From assembly GCA_903813345.2 (NCBI GenBank), contig CAIIXF020000008.1, forward strand, positions 17,034,822 through 17,098,821: 64,000 nucleotides of DNA, given 5' to 3'. Positions 11,936-23,408 of the stretch are shown in pieces. Source of the stretch: Owenia fusiformis. Lineage: Eukaryota; Annelida; Polychaeta; Sabellida; Oweniidae. A program made the position numbers and the translations under genes. The notes beneath the pieces were generated by a model. That model saw nothing but the letters and a program-made list of their open reading frames with translations, did not search any database and had not been told where the DNA came from. Each line of letters opens with the position of its first letter. Position 1 is the stretch's first letter.

Positions 11936-12332
11936 CAAGTACATGTGTGTGATTTTTCCAAAATTTTATAGGTGGCTACTTAAAAGCATATTATTTCTTC
12001 TGATGACAACTTGGCTATAGTGAGCAACCATTTTGAAAATAGTGGCCTTTCTGGTGTGTAGTTTTATGATATTTGCTATATACGAATTTGTCGTATTTCG
12101 TATTGTCGTATTTCGTTTGTAAAAATGCCAGCCATTTCTGTTCGATGGGATTCGCTACGCTTTGGCGTTGCCGTTGTTCTGGTTATTGAGGTATAAGCTA
12201 ACCTTACTAATATATAAATCAGTTTAAATATAGATTCGGATAAACAAAAAAAAACATAATTATTTTATCATGATTCGAGTAAATATGTTAAGAAAATAGT
12301 CGTATCAAGAGACGTACGTAAGTATAGATCAG

Positions 12333-12498
12333 GTAAGTTTTTATAATTTCCAGACATTTTACCGACGGAAATATTTTAAGAAATATTGTATGACCAAGAT
12401 TTCTGCAACAACATAAAAAAGCTCTTTGATAATAATTGTACCTGTAAATATGAACTGGTACATTGGGTAAATTATGCTTTTTATCTGAAATGTTGTAG
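12333..12498 (+). other. Possible leader intron of the 12523 lectin copy
   Basis: A consensus donor follows CAG at 12332 (GTAAGT) and an acceptor TAG ends at 12498, 24 nt before the ATG. The layout matches the leader introns seen before the 20807 and 22900 lectins. Predicted by eye only. Confidence 0.35.
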
Positions 12499-12522
12499 TT
12501 GATGACCATTTTACACAACAAA

Positions 12523-13109
12523 ATGGACAATATTGTTAAAGTGTTCCTCTGCTTGGGATTGTGCTTTGTGGCACTCGGGGAAAAATGCGATTGTCCTAGG
12601 GGTCCACGAGGTTTTAGAGGTGTGAGGGGAAAGCCTGGTAAGGATGATGCCCCTGGAGAAAGGGTGACCCTGGAACACAGTGCACTAAACCAAGTTCATG
12701 TCCAAGTGGATTCGTTTTCAACCCGTCTCTCAATTCCTGCTATTATTTTATGTACATCTATACCTTGTCATGGTTTGACGCAAATGTCTATTGTGCGCTA
12801 CAGAACGCCCATTTGGTCGCAATAGAATCTGAAACTGAGCAAAAGTATATTTGGGACAAAATATCTTGGGATCAAAATCAAGGAAAAAGGTGTTGGACAG
12901 GAGGCAATAAACTTCATGGTCAGTGGAGATGGAGCCCTGGTTCTTGCTCTCATAGCAATAACACGTTCACTTACACCAACTGGTTCTCTGGCCAACCAAG
13001 TAATAGTGGAGGCATTGAATACTGTGTGGAATTGCTTGCACGGCATGGGGGGTGGAATGATTTGAACTGCCAATCTACCAATTACTTTATCTGTGAAATA
13101 AACATGTAA
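12523..13109 (+). pseudogene. Collectin-like C-type lectin, frameshifted in the collagen stalk
   Basis: The ATG at 12523 opens a signal peptide (MDNIVKVFLCLGLCFVALG), the Cys-x-Cys oligomerisation segment CDCPRG and a short Gly-X-Y stalk. At about 12663 the frame breaks. Compared with the inverted copy at 9428-9790, 19 nt are missing between two AAAGGG repeats. From 12663 the correct frame continues to TAA at 13107-13109 with a complete C-type lectin domain: cysteines, the WTGGNK and QWRWSPG landmarks, a QPS sugar-site motif and a WND calcium motif. AATAAA is at 13113-13118. One stalk glycine is also changed to Asp. Without the deletion this would be a normal secreted lectin, so it is a recent pseudogene, a loss allele or an assembly error. 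A start at 12499 is in frame but lies upstream of the signal peptide. Confidence 0.85.
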
Positions 13110-13119
13110 AACAATAAAG

Positions 13120-14170
13120 TTCTTTCAAAATGACCTTTCAATCTATCATGATATTATATTATTTGTATTACCCAATGTCTCTTAATTATTGTGCCAATAT
13201 ATTGGTAAAACAGATAACTCCCATTGGAGTCAATAGATTGATACACTAAACAACACATAAGGTGGAAAACTTAATCAAAATATATTTAAACGGTTCTAAA
13301 AATGAAGCGAACCAGAATGTACATTGAGAGGTTCATTGAAAATGACAATGTAGACAAGACCAGTTATATACAAGATTGACCAAGTTCTAAACATAGTTTC
13401 ACTTAGTTTACAATAAGAAACTTTACCAAATCATTCTGGTAGATTCGTACGCTATATACAAATACATTGCCATATCAAACGTGAATATTTCATAAGAATG
13501 AAACAAAAAATCTGCGATGTATCCGGGTTCGAACGCAGCGCTAGCACCAATAATTTCTGGTAAAACAGTAGAACCACAGACATCACTACGCTACATAACA
13601 AGTCAAAATTTGTTACTCCATGGTCATCAGTCATTAAAATATTGGAAATGACAATATGCTACCACCTCTTGGAAGTGACACGTCACTAAGTCTGTTAATA
13701 AGATCATCAGTTAGACTGCTTAGCAAATATTTCAAGCTTGTATGGTGAACGAAATATAGTAGTAATAAAAGATACCAACTGATGTCGACATCGCATTTTC
13801 ACTCAAAATAAACATATAAATGACCTTTATTTAACCAAACAAAATAGCACCCCTTTTAAAATGTATCTGTATGTCTTAAGTAACTTTGCTCAACGTTGCT
13901 ATTTTTCAATGAACATTTGAAGATTCATTCGCATATTATTTTACGCTGTGTGGTCATTGTTGGTTTCACAGTTTCTACCATCCTTTGGAATAGATGAACA
14001 GAGAGACGTGTAAGATGGCCCTGGAAAAGGGTGTCAGTATCAAAGATAATCAGAATCTCTTTCTACCAATTCTTTTTAAATTAGGCCAAGTTACTAAATG
14101 ATCTTCGAGATGTATTATTTTAATCAATTTATCTATTTTAAATTTCAATATGTTTTACTAAACTTACAAG
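13120..14170. other. Intergenic with one tRNA-like remnant
   Basis: At about 13510-13592 the minus strand has an A-box-like TAGCGTAGTGATGTC and a B box GCGTTCGAACCCGG, consistent with a tRNA-derived SINE head. The rest is AT-rich with no gene seen. Confidence 0.45.
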
Positions 14171-14177
14171 ACACAAA

Positions 14178-14270
14178 TCGGGGTCCGCGCATTATACCGA
14201 AACCCATTATACCGACGCCTATTGTACCGACGCGCATACCGAAAGGCGTTATACCGAATGCCATAATCAC
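14178..14270. repeat. TTATACCGA short-repeat cluster, copy 1
   Basis: Alternating words ATTATACCGAAACCC and ATTATACCGACGCG repeat several times. The same words, inverted, occur at 19870-20108. Flanks CGGGGTC and GATCCCC are also inverted between the two clusters. Confidence 0.65.
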
Positions 14271-15499
14271 TGTTCCACAACTAGTTACTTTGACGATACG
14301 TCAATGTAACAAAATGGATGAACTTCCTGGTTACAATTTTTTTGCTTTCTCGATTTAAACCTACTAATAAGTCAAGTTACAGATTATAATTTGGCCCAAA
14401 ACTAGAAAATATAGCCTAGTTTTAATAAGTTTCTTCGATTTGGAATTTGTTTTGTAAATGAAGATGTAATTCATATACTAAGCCCCTCGCTTTTGTTACA
14501 TTGACGACAAGCCTGTTATATTACCAATGTATGTTACTTTGTCAATGGGGATTTAGCCCGGTTATTTTTAGAAAACTTGAAAATCTCTAGAATTTGAATA
14601 AAGGTAAATAACAGTGCAAAAACTAAGTTGTTTTGATAGAAAATTACACACAGAATTCAAAAAGAAGAAAATGTTAGTCTTTAGTGGTTAAAAATGCAGA
14701 TCTCCTAAAATCTCATTAAAACGAGACCTTAACGAGATTTCAAAGCTATATGGAAAAGCCACTATTAGATATATACCTTCACTAGGCTATTCTCTGTACT
14801 TGTATCCGTGCCTCATTTTGAGTAGCGAGTGTAAATTCTTTTTTGGAAACATGATTATGTTTTCCCTGTAATATGAATTGGAGATATCTGACAAAATATG
14901 GATAGCCTAAAATATAAATTTTGTGTTTTTGAACATGCGGAAATATCTTGAACACTTTGAAACTGAAGTACAGTTCCTTAATAGGTCGTTCAGTTTTCTT
15001 GCTTTTATTCTAAACAACACTTGTGTTTAATAGCCACGCGTAATTATTAATAAGCGTAATCAGATTATTTCAAGCGTCGAAATAGCTTATTTTCCTCGAC
15101 ATATCTACACAAACCTATTCACTTACCGTTATAGTGAGCGATCTAGATGCGTCAATTATAATTGTTTTCACTCATCAGCTTTAGTGGCCCGCGATACCTT
15201 TTATTTCATTCATTTGAGACGCAATTGGTATTTTGGCAACAAATCAAATGTTCTAAATGATTCTTCTTCATTTTGGAATGTTTCTCCAACCCGATATTCA
15301 AAGATGTGTCTTAAATATTACATTGATCACGATTCTTGTACTTTCTGTCTTTACGACTCCCGTTCACATTTGCAAGAGTTGTTGATTGCATTACCTTGAT
15401 CGTTGGTCGAACTTCGATTCCAACTAAATCAGATTAATCAATTAAGAAATGTAATATCATGTTTATCCAAGCAAATAATTGTATCAACTACATTATTTT
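14271..15499. other. Intergenic, no feature recognised
   Basis: AT-rich sequence. Open frames of up to 86 codons have no recognisable domain. Confidence 0.4.
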
Positions 15500-15901
15500 T
15501 TAGCAGTTTTGACACCTAAGCAGGGTAGCCTAGTGGTGTAGACTGAGGCTACTTTGCGGTTGAACGTCGTGGGATACAGAGGTCCCGCGTTCGAGCCCCA
15601 GGTACGGAGTTGTTGATCATTGTCACTACGGACACCCGGTCCGAAGGTCCAACCGTTTACCGGCCCTTGGCATGGGTTGGTTCTCTGGCCGCTCTTGCCG
15701 GAGACAGATTGTGAGACTGTGGTTGGTTCCTCCACTAACGTGCTTTAGTAAACTCCGGGAGTCATATAGTATGGTAGCGGGCCCCCACCAAGGGCAGTAG
15801 TGGAACGACGCGAATCGGTCCCAGTATGGTTGCCTTGCAACTGAAGAGACTCGAGGAAATCATGCCATTCGCAGTGACCCAGAAAAGACTTTTGCTTCTT
15901 A
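15500..15901 (+). repeat. tRNA-derived SINE, copy 2
   Basis: Plus-strand head with A box TAGCCTAGTGGTGTAGA and B box GCGTTCGAGCCCC, then a body matching the complement of 1771-2163. The match covers GACAGATTGTGAGACTGTGG, the CTCCGGGAGTCATA block and the 3' end CAGAAAAGACTTTTGCTTCT. The 3' end carries no long poly(A). Confidence 0.75.
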
Positions 15902-18900
15902 ATTTGACGTTTTAATTCATTTATTTACATACTTTATTCATGTTACTTTCCAGGCAGTTATGATTTTTATTGGTCAAATGACTAAACGAGACATACTATT
16001 AAATACATCTAGATAGTATCAAAACCATAATTCGATTTGTCGGACATATATAAAATAACACCTATAGCTGCAATATCCAAGGGAAAGATCAATACCCGGT
16101 GATTTCAGCGGGAAGTGGCGTTTCGTTCAGTGGATGAGCTGCGCGCGCACGCATAAATGTGATTATCCAATATAATTAGGGGAGGGCTATTTGAAATAGT
16201 TTTTGGTCTCAGGCGCGACCCAGGGCTGTTGTCTTAAGGACATTTCGTTGAAAATGAGCCATTCGGCTGATAATTGGTAAGAGTTTGCGATCTTATAATG
16301 TATAACTGTAACTCAGACAAATATTTTGACACGATTCTGTTGGAAATAAGCTTTGAACCGAGAGATATTCACGATTGATATGCACATTTTTGATTGTGCC
16401 ATTGCTTTTCCATTGCACAATCCATGTATTGATAGAAGAAACATTAATAATGCAGATTGGTTTACCTTCAATACATGGCAGACACTACATATCGGTCTAT
16501 TAATACCAGTTTGTGCCTTAAATAATTTTATATTTCCATCCACGGCCTGGAGCCTGGGTGTGTTTGTCTCTTATGTGTATGCTTGTGCATGGACTTCTAA
16601 TCACTAGCAGAATTTAACATGATGCAAACTCGACATTATAACTCATGCTGTAACATTTTGACTTCGCTGGAAAACAATAGGAATTATTTTTCTTGCCAAT
16701 CAATCATGAATCACAATCAAAATTTCAGAATGATCAATCAGGCAATGGTCCAAATCAAGTTATAACATTATATGATATTCAGCAAGAAGTCCGGTAGAAA
16801 TACAGAATATTTAAACATCAAAGCTGAAAGTTAAAAGCTAATCTGTCAATTTTCTGTCTGCAAAAGAGGGTTCACATTTGACACAATAACAGACTGAGGC
16901 TTTGAAATCTAGGATTCCCCAGGGAAATATGACGTCATACTAATTAGCATAAGGATTTCCCTATTGGTATGGGTCGAGCCTTGTTCGAAAACACAATCCA
17001 TAAATACATGCTAATTTCTAAGGAGATAGGAAGTGTATAACGTGTTTATCGATTTTGTTTAAAGATTTAATCAATTATCAAATTGTTTAAGTGGATAAAG
17101 TGGTCAAACTTGCTTCAATTCATAGCGAAATCGACGGATAGAAACTGACCGAATTCCCGATATCCTACCCCGTATTACTGTAGGCTATAAGCACAGTGAC
17201 CTACAGAGGGCGCTATCACAAACAAGTACTGCACGAACCGATAAATTCCCGGGTATTGTAACGCCCTTGCAATATCCGTAGCATTTGGCACAGTCGGTTC
17301 CCACGCTCTTACACGTCGCACGAAACTGGGGACAATTAGAGTAACATTATGGCGTCAAAATACCAAAACAATACAATGGGCAGTATAGGGCGCAATCAGC
17401 ATTATAACGTCAAAAAGGACAAGCGTTACATTTTGTCAAGTTTAGTCAACCTAAAAATAAGATGCTTTATTCTTATTCAATCCTGGTAAAATTCACAGAG
17501 CAACAAGATCTCGAGGACAATATTTCTAAAATGTTTTTGATTTTTGAAAAACGGTCAGGAAATCCACTCGGGGCGTTAGTAAAAATTGATGTGTATTGGA
17601 TTTGTGGTAAAAAATCGATGCGTTACATTTTTTCAAGTCTCTAAAAGCAACTCTTATTCTCTTATTATTTGAAAAATAAAGAAACCGGTTATTGTTTTGT
17701 AAATTTCGCCATGACAATATTGTGCAGTTAAATTTTTTTTGAAATCAGACCTAAATTAGAAGGTTAAATAAAGGTAAACCTTCGCCTTCAAAACCTTACA
17801 CAATTTTGAAAATCTTAAGACGATTTGAACTGTAGCCGCTAGGCAATTGTGACGTCATAAAAGCACATGTTTAAATGAATAAAATGTGAAATTTTAGTAA
17901 AATCCTGATCAGTATTTCAAAAGTTATCCCGATTTCAACGAACCATGTAAGCGTGAAATGTTACGCCTTACAGCGTATTTGACGATGTCGGAGTACATTT
18001 AACTTCAAAAATATGGTAGATCCCATCACACTTTTCGAGGAAAAATAATTTCAGTGAAATGCGAATAAAAAATACTTCAAAATGATATATAATGCACATA
18101 GTTAGCTTTTTAAATAAGCCAGATATTAACGCTTAAAGCTGAGATTAGCCCGTATTTCCCGAATTGTCCCCAGGTCCGTGCACGTCATATCTATCATTTT
18201 GTGTGGTCATCATAAGATAAAGAGGTACGGTTGATTGGATCTCATTGAAAGCGCTTGATTGGACCATGGGCTTTCAACAGAGTCAAGAAATTGGCATGGA
18301 TACTTTGAGAAATGGGGTAGCAACAAAAGGAAACACCGGAAATAATCCAGAAATGTCCACACCATTGTTTTCGTTAGTTATGGCAAGGCCCCGGAGGAAA
18401 AACAGCATTCATGGGTTTTAATTTTTGTACCAATTAGAGCCATGACTTAAACTCAACCAAGAACGGTGGAGCAAAGTCACTATGGGTCCCAATTGAGAAT
18501 CAATTCAAATCAAAATCAAATTGAGAATCAGATGACCTGCTAAGTCTAGTATTGATTTGCCCCTAAATAGATATTAAAGGGGCGCTGAATATTGGACTTA
18601 GTTAATAAGCACCATTTTAAACTGCGAATTAAAACATGTATTCAATGTTTCAAAATAATGAAACTGAAATATTGGGCAAAATTATTGATATTTCGTTTGT
18701 GGAATGAAAACTGATGATAGAGATAATATCAGTAGCCAAAAACTATATTGCAATTTAAACATGGAAATGATGGAAATGATGCCAATTTAGAAGTATTATA
18801 TGAAAAGAAATGTTTGTGAAATGGTTAAATGAAATAACTTCAGAATTAATGGGATCATTGAGGCACACATCGATAAAAATCACACTTGGATTTGGAAAGA

Positions 18901-19860
18901 TTTAAAGTAAAACAAATGAATGCGTTTCTTACTATCTCCATGACAACATATCTTGCTCTCTCTCCATGACAACAATTTTTGGCCCCATCAGCACAAGATC
19001 GGAAATACAGTACTTATCAAGTTCAATAAGAAATGTAAAACTTTATATTTAATAGCACAATTATTTATTTCTACCAATGAAACAGAATTTACCACGGTTA
19101 AATTTATTTTATGAAGTACAGGGTTTACCATAATCAAACATAAATAACAGAATTATGACATTATCCTCTATAAAATACAGAAGTTGATGGTTAACTGGAA
19201 TTACGTTTGTTGAGTCGACCCCTCAATCCGAAACGCCTAGCAAATTTCTGGCCTCAACTGAGATGTAAAGATGTTCAAAGATTTTAAATTAAGCTTTATC
19301 TGAAAATATGTTTTTGCGCGATAAACTTTTAATTGAATATGAATATATAAACAACAGATTGCATCCAGTCTCATATTAAAAAGTTTAAAGTCAAAATATT
19401 GTGGAAGTAAATAAAAATGAATTTTTAATTTTCAAGACTTGTCTGTTCAATGAAAAAATCATGTATAATTTGAACCAAGGTGTATGATAAAGTAATATAT
19501 AAACTATCTATTTTATATGATGGTACAGTAGAATTTCTCTTGGCTTTTCAACATAGCACCATATTTGACTTTTCAGGCTCCACTTTTATTATTCTATGCC
19601 TATATAATGTTACTGTGCACTGTCATACATGTACATAATCTTGTGTCTACATGACGTTTTGAAAGAGTATAGAGCTAGATTCAAAGCACCGTTCTTGCGA
19701 GTTTCAAATGAAAATATTGAAAATGCATGTATTGAGGACTGAGACTTTTTATGTCTACACTGACAAAAACTTGAAATTTCCGCTGTAAAGAATCTTTACT
19801 ATATCTTTACTAAAGATATAGTCCCACACGGAAGTGCACGTCATAAAACTGATGGGTTAA
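15902..19860. other. Long intergenic stretch; one weak inverted-repeat element
   Basis: No exon or RNA gene was recognised over about 4 kb. GCACGAAACTGGGGACAATT near 17318 and AATTGTCCCCAGGTCCGTGC near 18163 form imperfect inverted ends of a possible 0.86-kb element. The words 'attgagaatca' and 'ccatgacaac' recur locally. Confidence 0.4.
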
Positions 19861-19869
19861 GGCAATGTG

Positions 19870-20108
19870 CCGTCCCACTGGGACGGATTTCGGTACAACG
19901 CGCATCGGTAGGCCTTTTCGGCACAATGCGCGTCGGTATAATGGGTTTCGGTATAATGCGCGTCGGTATAATGGGCTTCGGTACCCTGCGTGCAGAGTCT
20001 AGTTAAACTACATGAAAGACGAAGACGAAGCTCTCTTTTAAGAAGTGAAGTCAAACGAATGCAAAGGGTAGGGTTTCGGTATAATACGCGTCGGTATAAT
20101 GAGGTGAT
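19870..20108. repeat. TTATACCGA short-repeat cluster, copy 2 (inverted)
   Basis: Repeats of CGCGTCGGTATAATGGGTTT and close variants, interrupted by about 85 bp of unrelated sequence, then GTCGGTATAATGAGGTGATC. It is inverted relative to 14178-14270. Confidence 0.65.
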
Positions 20109-20371
20109 CCCCACAAATCAAATTCATTTCAGAGTTTATTCAAATTGGAATTTCTTATTTTCTAGAATTACAGTATTCGTATGTAAAGTGTGTGTATTTT
20201 TGTGCAGATAGAGATAAATCCTCTACCCATTGCATAAAACACTGTGACCTTGAGAAATTGTATTAAAACATACAACAGCAAAGTTAATGTTGCATCAACT
20301 CTCATAAAATTGAAGTACGTTATAAACAAATCAGATGTTGAATTGAGAAACTACCAAGGACATTTATTTAG

Positions 20372-20782
20372 GTAAGCTTTTTTCTATATTTATCTAATAT
20401 TTCCAATCCTACAAATATTGTGAAATATAATACAAACATACAGTAACGAACCATTTCGAAACTGAATAACCTTTTTCCATATGATTCGAGTTTTACTAAA
20501 ATAGGACTCATTACGTTATGTATTTTCATGTTCGAATGATAAAAATATTGAGTTGAAATTGTTTTTAGTTTTTCATGATATTCAACTTGTCTAATGAAAC
20601 ATCATCTTACGTGATCGGATTTAGACGATTGGTCTGAAGACTACTTTGATTTAGGCTTTGATTAGGCTTTTCCTTAAAATTCGAAACACATTCTTATGCT
20701 GTTATGTAGTTCTGTCAACAAGACGCTGGAGAGTGGAGAGGAATTGTAAAAGGGAAAATTATGTTGTTGTTTTTTATTACAG
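20372..20782 (+). other. Leader intron of the 20807 lectin gene
   Basis: Donor TTTAG|GTAAGC and acceptor TTACAG|GTCAAG bound a 411-bp intron upstream of the start codon. The 22900 paralogue has an intron of exactly the same length at the homologous position, with similar exon sequence before the donor (GAAACTA...TTAG), which supports a non-coding first exon ending at 20371. Confidence 0.55.
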
Positions 20783-20806
20783 GTCAAGGTCAAGTAATAC
20801 TTCAGA

Positions 20807-21499
20807 ATGAAGTGTGCATTTATAGTATTACTTTGCATAGTATTTGGTACTGCCATGGCTGTTGATGACAAGTGTGATTGCCAAAGAGGGAAAAGGGGAA
20901 AACCTGGTAGGAATGGACAAGATGGTACCCCAGGTCAAAATGGTGCTCCTGGACAAAAGGGTGAACCAGGACAAAAAGGTGACCCGGGTCGAAATGGTGC
21001 TCCTGGACAAAGTGGTCCCCAGGGACAAGAGGGTGAGCCTGGACCACATTGCGTTAAACCAAGTTCATGTCCAATTGGATTTGTTTTCAACTCAACGCTC
21101 AAATCCTGCTATTACTTTATGTACAATGCCGATGGCTCATGGTTTGAAGGGGATTGGTTTTGTGCACGACAGAACTCGCATCTTGTTTCCATAGAATCTG
21201 AAGAAGAGCAGCTGTATCTGTATATGAGACTAACACTAGATAGCCAACAGAGAAAGAGGTTTTGGACAAGTGGCAATAAATTCAATGGACAGTGGAGATG
21301 GGATTCTGGTTCTTGTTCTCAAAGCAATCTATTCAGTTATACCAACTGGTATCCAGGTGATCCAGGAGAACCTGTAAGAAAAAGCGGGCCTGAAGAAATC
21401 TGTATGGCAGTCGCATTATATAAAGGATTGACTTGGCATCGTGTTCCCTGCCATGAAAGAAGAAACTTTATCTGTGAATTAAACTTGCAAGCCTTATAA
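20807..21499 (+). CDS. Collectin-like secreted C-type lectin (intact)
   Basis: A single-exon coding region of 230 residues. Residues 1-19 form a signal peptide. [12 protein letters not shown] provides a paired-Cys region likely used for oligomerisation. Then 18 uninterrupted Gly-X-Y triplets form a collagen-like stalk, and from about residue 83 a C-type lectin domain runs to the end. Landmarks include [41 protein letters not shown] and the terminal NFICELN. The usual EPN/QPD loop reads GDPGEP and the WND triplet is replaced by TWHR, so calcium-dependent sugar binding may be altered. The architecture matches collectins, secreted trimer-forming pattern-recognition lectins. The ATG is placed by homology to the 22900 copy and follows a likely leader intron by 24 nt. 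Complement activation is not implied. Confidence 0.9.
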   Translation: MKCAFIVLLCIVFGTAMAVDDKCDCQRGKRGKPGRNGQDGTPGQNGAPGQKGEPGQKGDPGRNGAPGQSGPQGQEGEPGPHCVKPSSCPIGFVFNSTLKSCYYFMYNADGSWFEGDWFCARQNSHLVSIESEEEQLYLYMRLTLDSQQRKRFWTSGNKFNGQWRWDSGSCSQSNLFSYTNWYPGDPGEPVRKSGPEEICMAVALYKGLTWHRVPCHERRNFICELNLQAL

Positions 21500-22436
21500 A
21501 AATTTCATTCAATGGATTTGATTTAACTTGTTACATTAGGTCATCGTAAAATTAGTAATTATGACCTATGAAATATATAAAATATTCAAGTCATCATTTA
21601 TATAAATTAGCTACAGTATAAGAGCATGTAACATTGTAACACTCATTTTAGTCTGTCAGAATGTTAAGAGCTCTTGAAGTATACCTTTTTGAAATTGTAT
21701 ATAAATCAACTACATTAATATATTGTAAATTATTGATATACCATGGACGTCTACAAGAGGTCCACGATGGATATGCCGAACACCTTACCCCATGTGTCCC
21801 TCTGACAAGCTGAGCTGAATAATATGTCAATTTGGTTATTATTTGAGGCATTATTTACAGATGAATATCAGGTTAAAAATGTTGCTTCGATAAAGTTTAA
21901 TTTGGCTTTTCAGTGCCATTCCAGCTTGCACATCTGGCAAGACTACTGCTAGGCTACTACGCAGCACAAGCTCTAAAATGAGAACAGCATAAATTAAACA
22001 GTTTTCACGTTGCAAATGCTATATATGCTCATTTATTGTGAAATATGTAAATTTTAGTGTTTGTGGAAAAGCGTTTATTTTGTCTAAAATGATTTTTAAT
22101 AACTACCAAATGAGGTTATGTTTATGTTTATCTATTATTCTAAAGATTTGATATGTTTTACTAAATATCAAAACACAAATTCGTACATGTACTATTCATT
22201 TTCCAGAGTCATGAAAATTGGACTTTCTCATTTTTAGAATTATAGTATGTGTATGGCTATATGAGAAATTGCATTATCTAAATAAATGAGTTTAGCAGAT
22301 ATTAATAAAAATAATTACCATTGATTAAAACAATATTAACTTGAAATATAGTTAAGGCATACAACAGCAAACAAAACTATTGTAATCAATTCTCAAACAA
22401 TTCAAATACGTATTAAAGCAAATTAGAGAGTGACTT
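21500..22436. other. Spacer between tandem lectin genes
   Basis: No coding feature was seen. From about 22300 onward the sequence resembles that upstream of 20340 (for example 'gcatacaacagcaaa'), so the tandem duplication includes at least 100 bp upstream of the leader exon. Confidence 0.45.
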
Positions 22437-22464
22437 GAAGAAACTATAAAGAAAATTTAATTAG

Positions 22465-22875
22465 GTAAACTTATTTTCTATATCTATATTTTATTTTATT
22501 TTCAATCATGCAGATATCTCTAGATAATACAGATTTGAACCATTTTGAAACTGGGTAACTTTTTATCTGTGTTGTTCGAGTTTTACTATACTAAAATAGG
22601 ACTCATTGTGTTATGTATTTTCATGTGTCAGAATATTGAGCTGAAAATTCTGAGTACGATCAATATTGTTACGAAAACGATGTTTTTTTTCATGTAGTCA
22701 GCTTGCAGGCTTGAAACGTCATTTTAGGGGACGGATTTGGTTGCTTAAAATTCATATTTAAATACATTCTTCTACTACAGTACTAGTATGGTGTTGTTCT
22801 GTCAAGAAAACTCTGGAGTGGAATTGTAAAAATAATTCGTGTAGAAGGGAGAACTTTAAAAAATATCTATTATAG
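22465..22875 (+). other. Leader intron of the 22900 lectin copy
   Basis: Donor TTAG|GTAAAC and acceptor TATAG bound 411 bp, the same length as the leader intron of the 20807 gene. Confidence 0.5.
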
Positions 22876-23408
22876 GTGATGGTCATGTCATACGCCAGAA
22901 TGAACTGGGCTTTCATGCTATTACTCTGCATAGTATTTGGTGTTAACGTGGCGGTTAAAGACAAGTGTGATTGCCAAAGAGGGAAAAGGGGGAAGCCTGG
23001 TACGAATGGACAAGATGGTGCTCCAGGTCAAAATGGTTTACCAGGACAAAAAGGTGACCCGGGACCAATCGGTGTACCTGGTAGAGATGGTGCCCCTGGT
23101 CAAAAAGGTATCCCGGGACAAAATGGTAGTCCGGGGCGAAATGGTTCACCAGGGCAAAAGGGTGAACCGGGCCAGAATGGTATTCCGGGACGAAACGGTG
23201 CCCCTGGACAAAGGGGCTACCAGGGACAAAAGGGTGAGCCTGGTCCGCATTGCGTCAGACCAAGATCATGTCCACATGGATTTTTTTTCAACCCCTCACT
23301 CAATTCGTGTTACTTCATTGTCCGCGATCATGCTTCATGGTTTGAAGCTGACGCCTATTGTGCTCGACAGAACTCTCATCTTATCGCAGTAGAATCTCAA
23401 ACGGAGCA

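Noticed and set aside
20820-21194. Frames in other registers across the collagen stalk (75, 73 and 116 codons)
   Set aside because: Repetitive Gly-X-Y DNA opens all frames; the lectin frame has the domain evidence.
22937-23392. 151-codon frame overlapping the 22900 lectin
   Set aside because: A shifted reading of the same stalk repeat with no signal peptide or domain.
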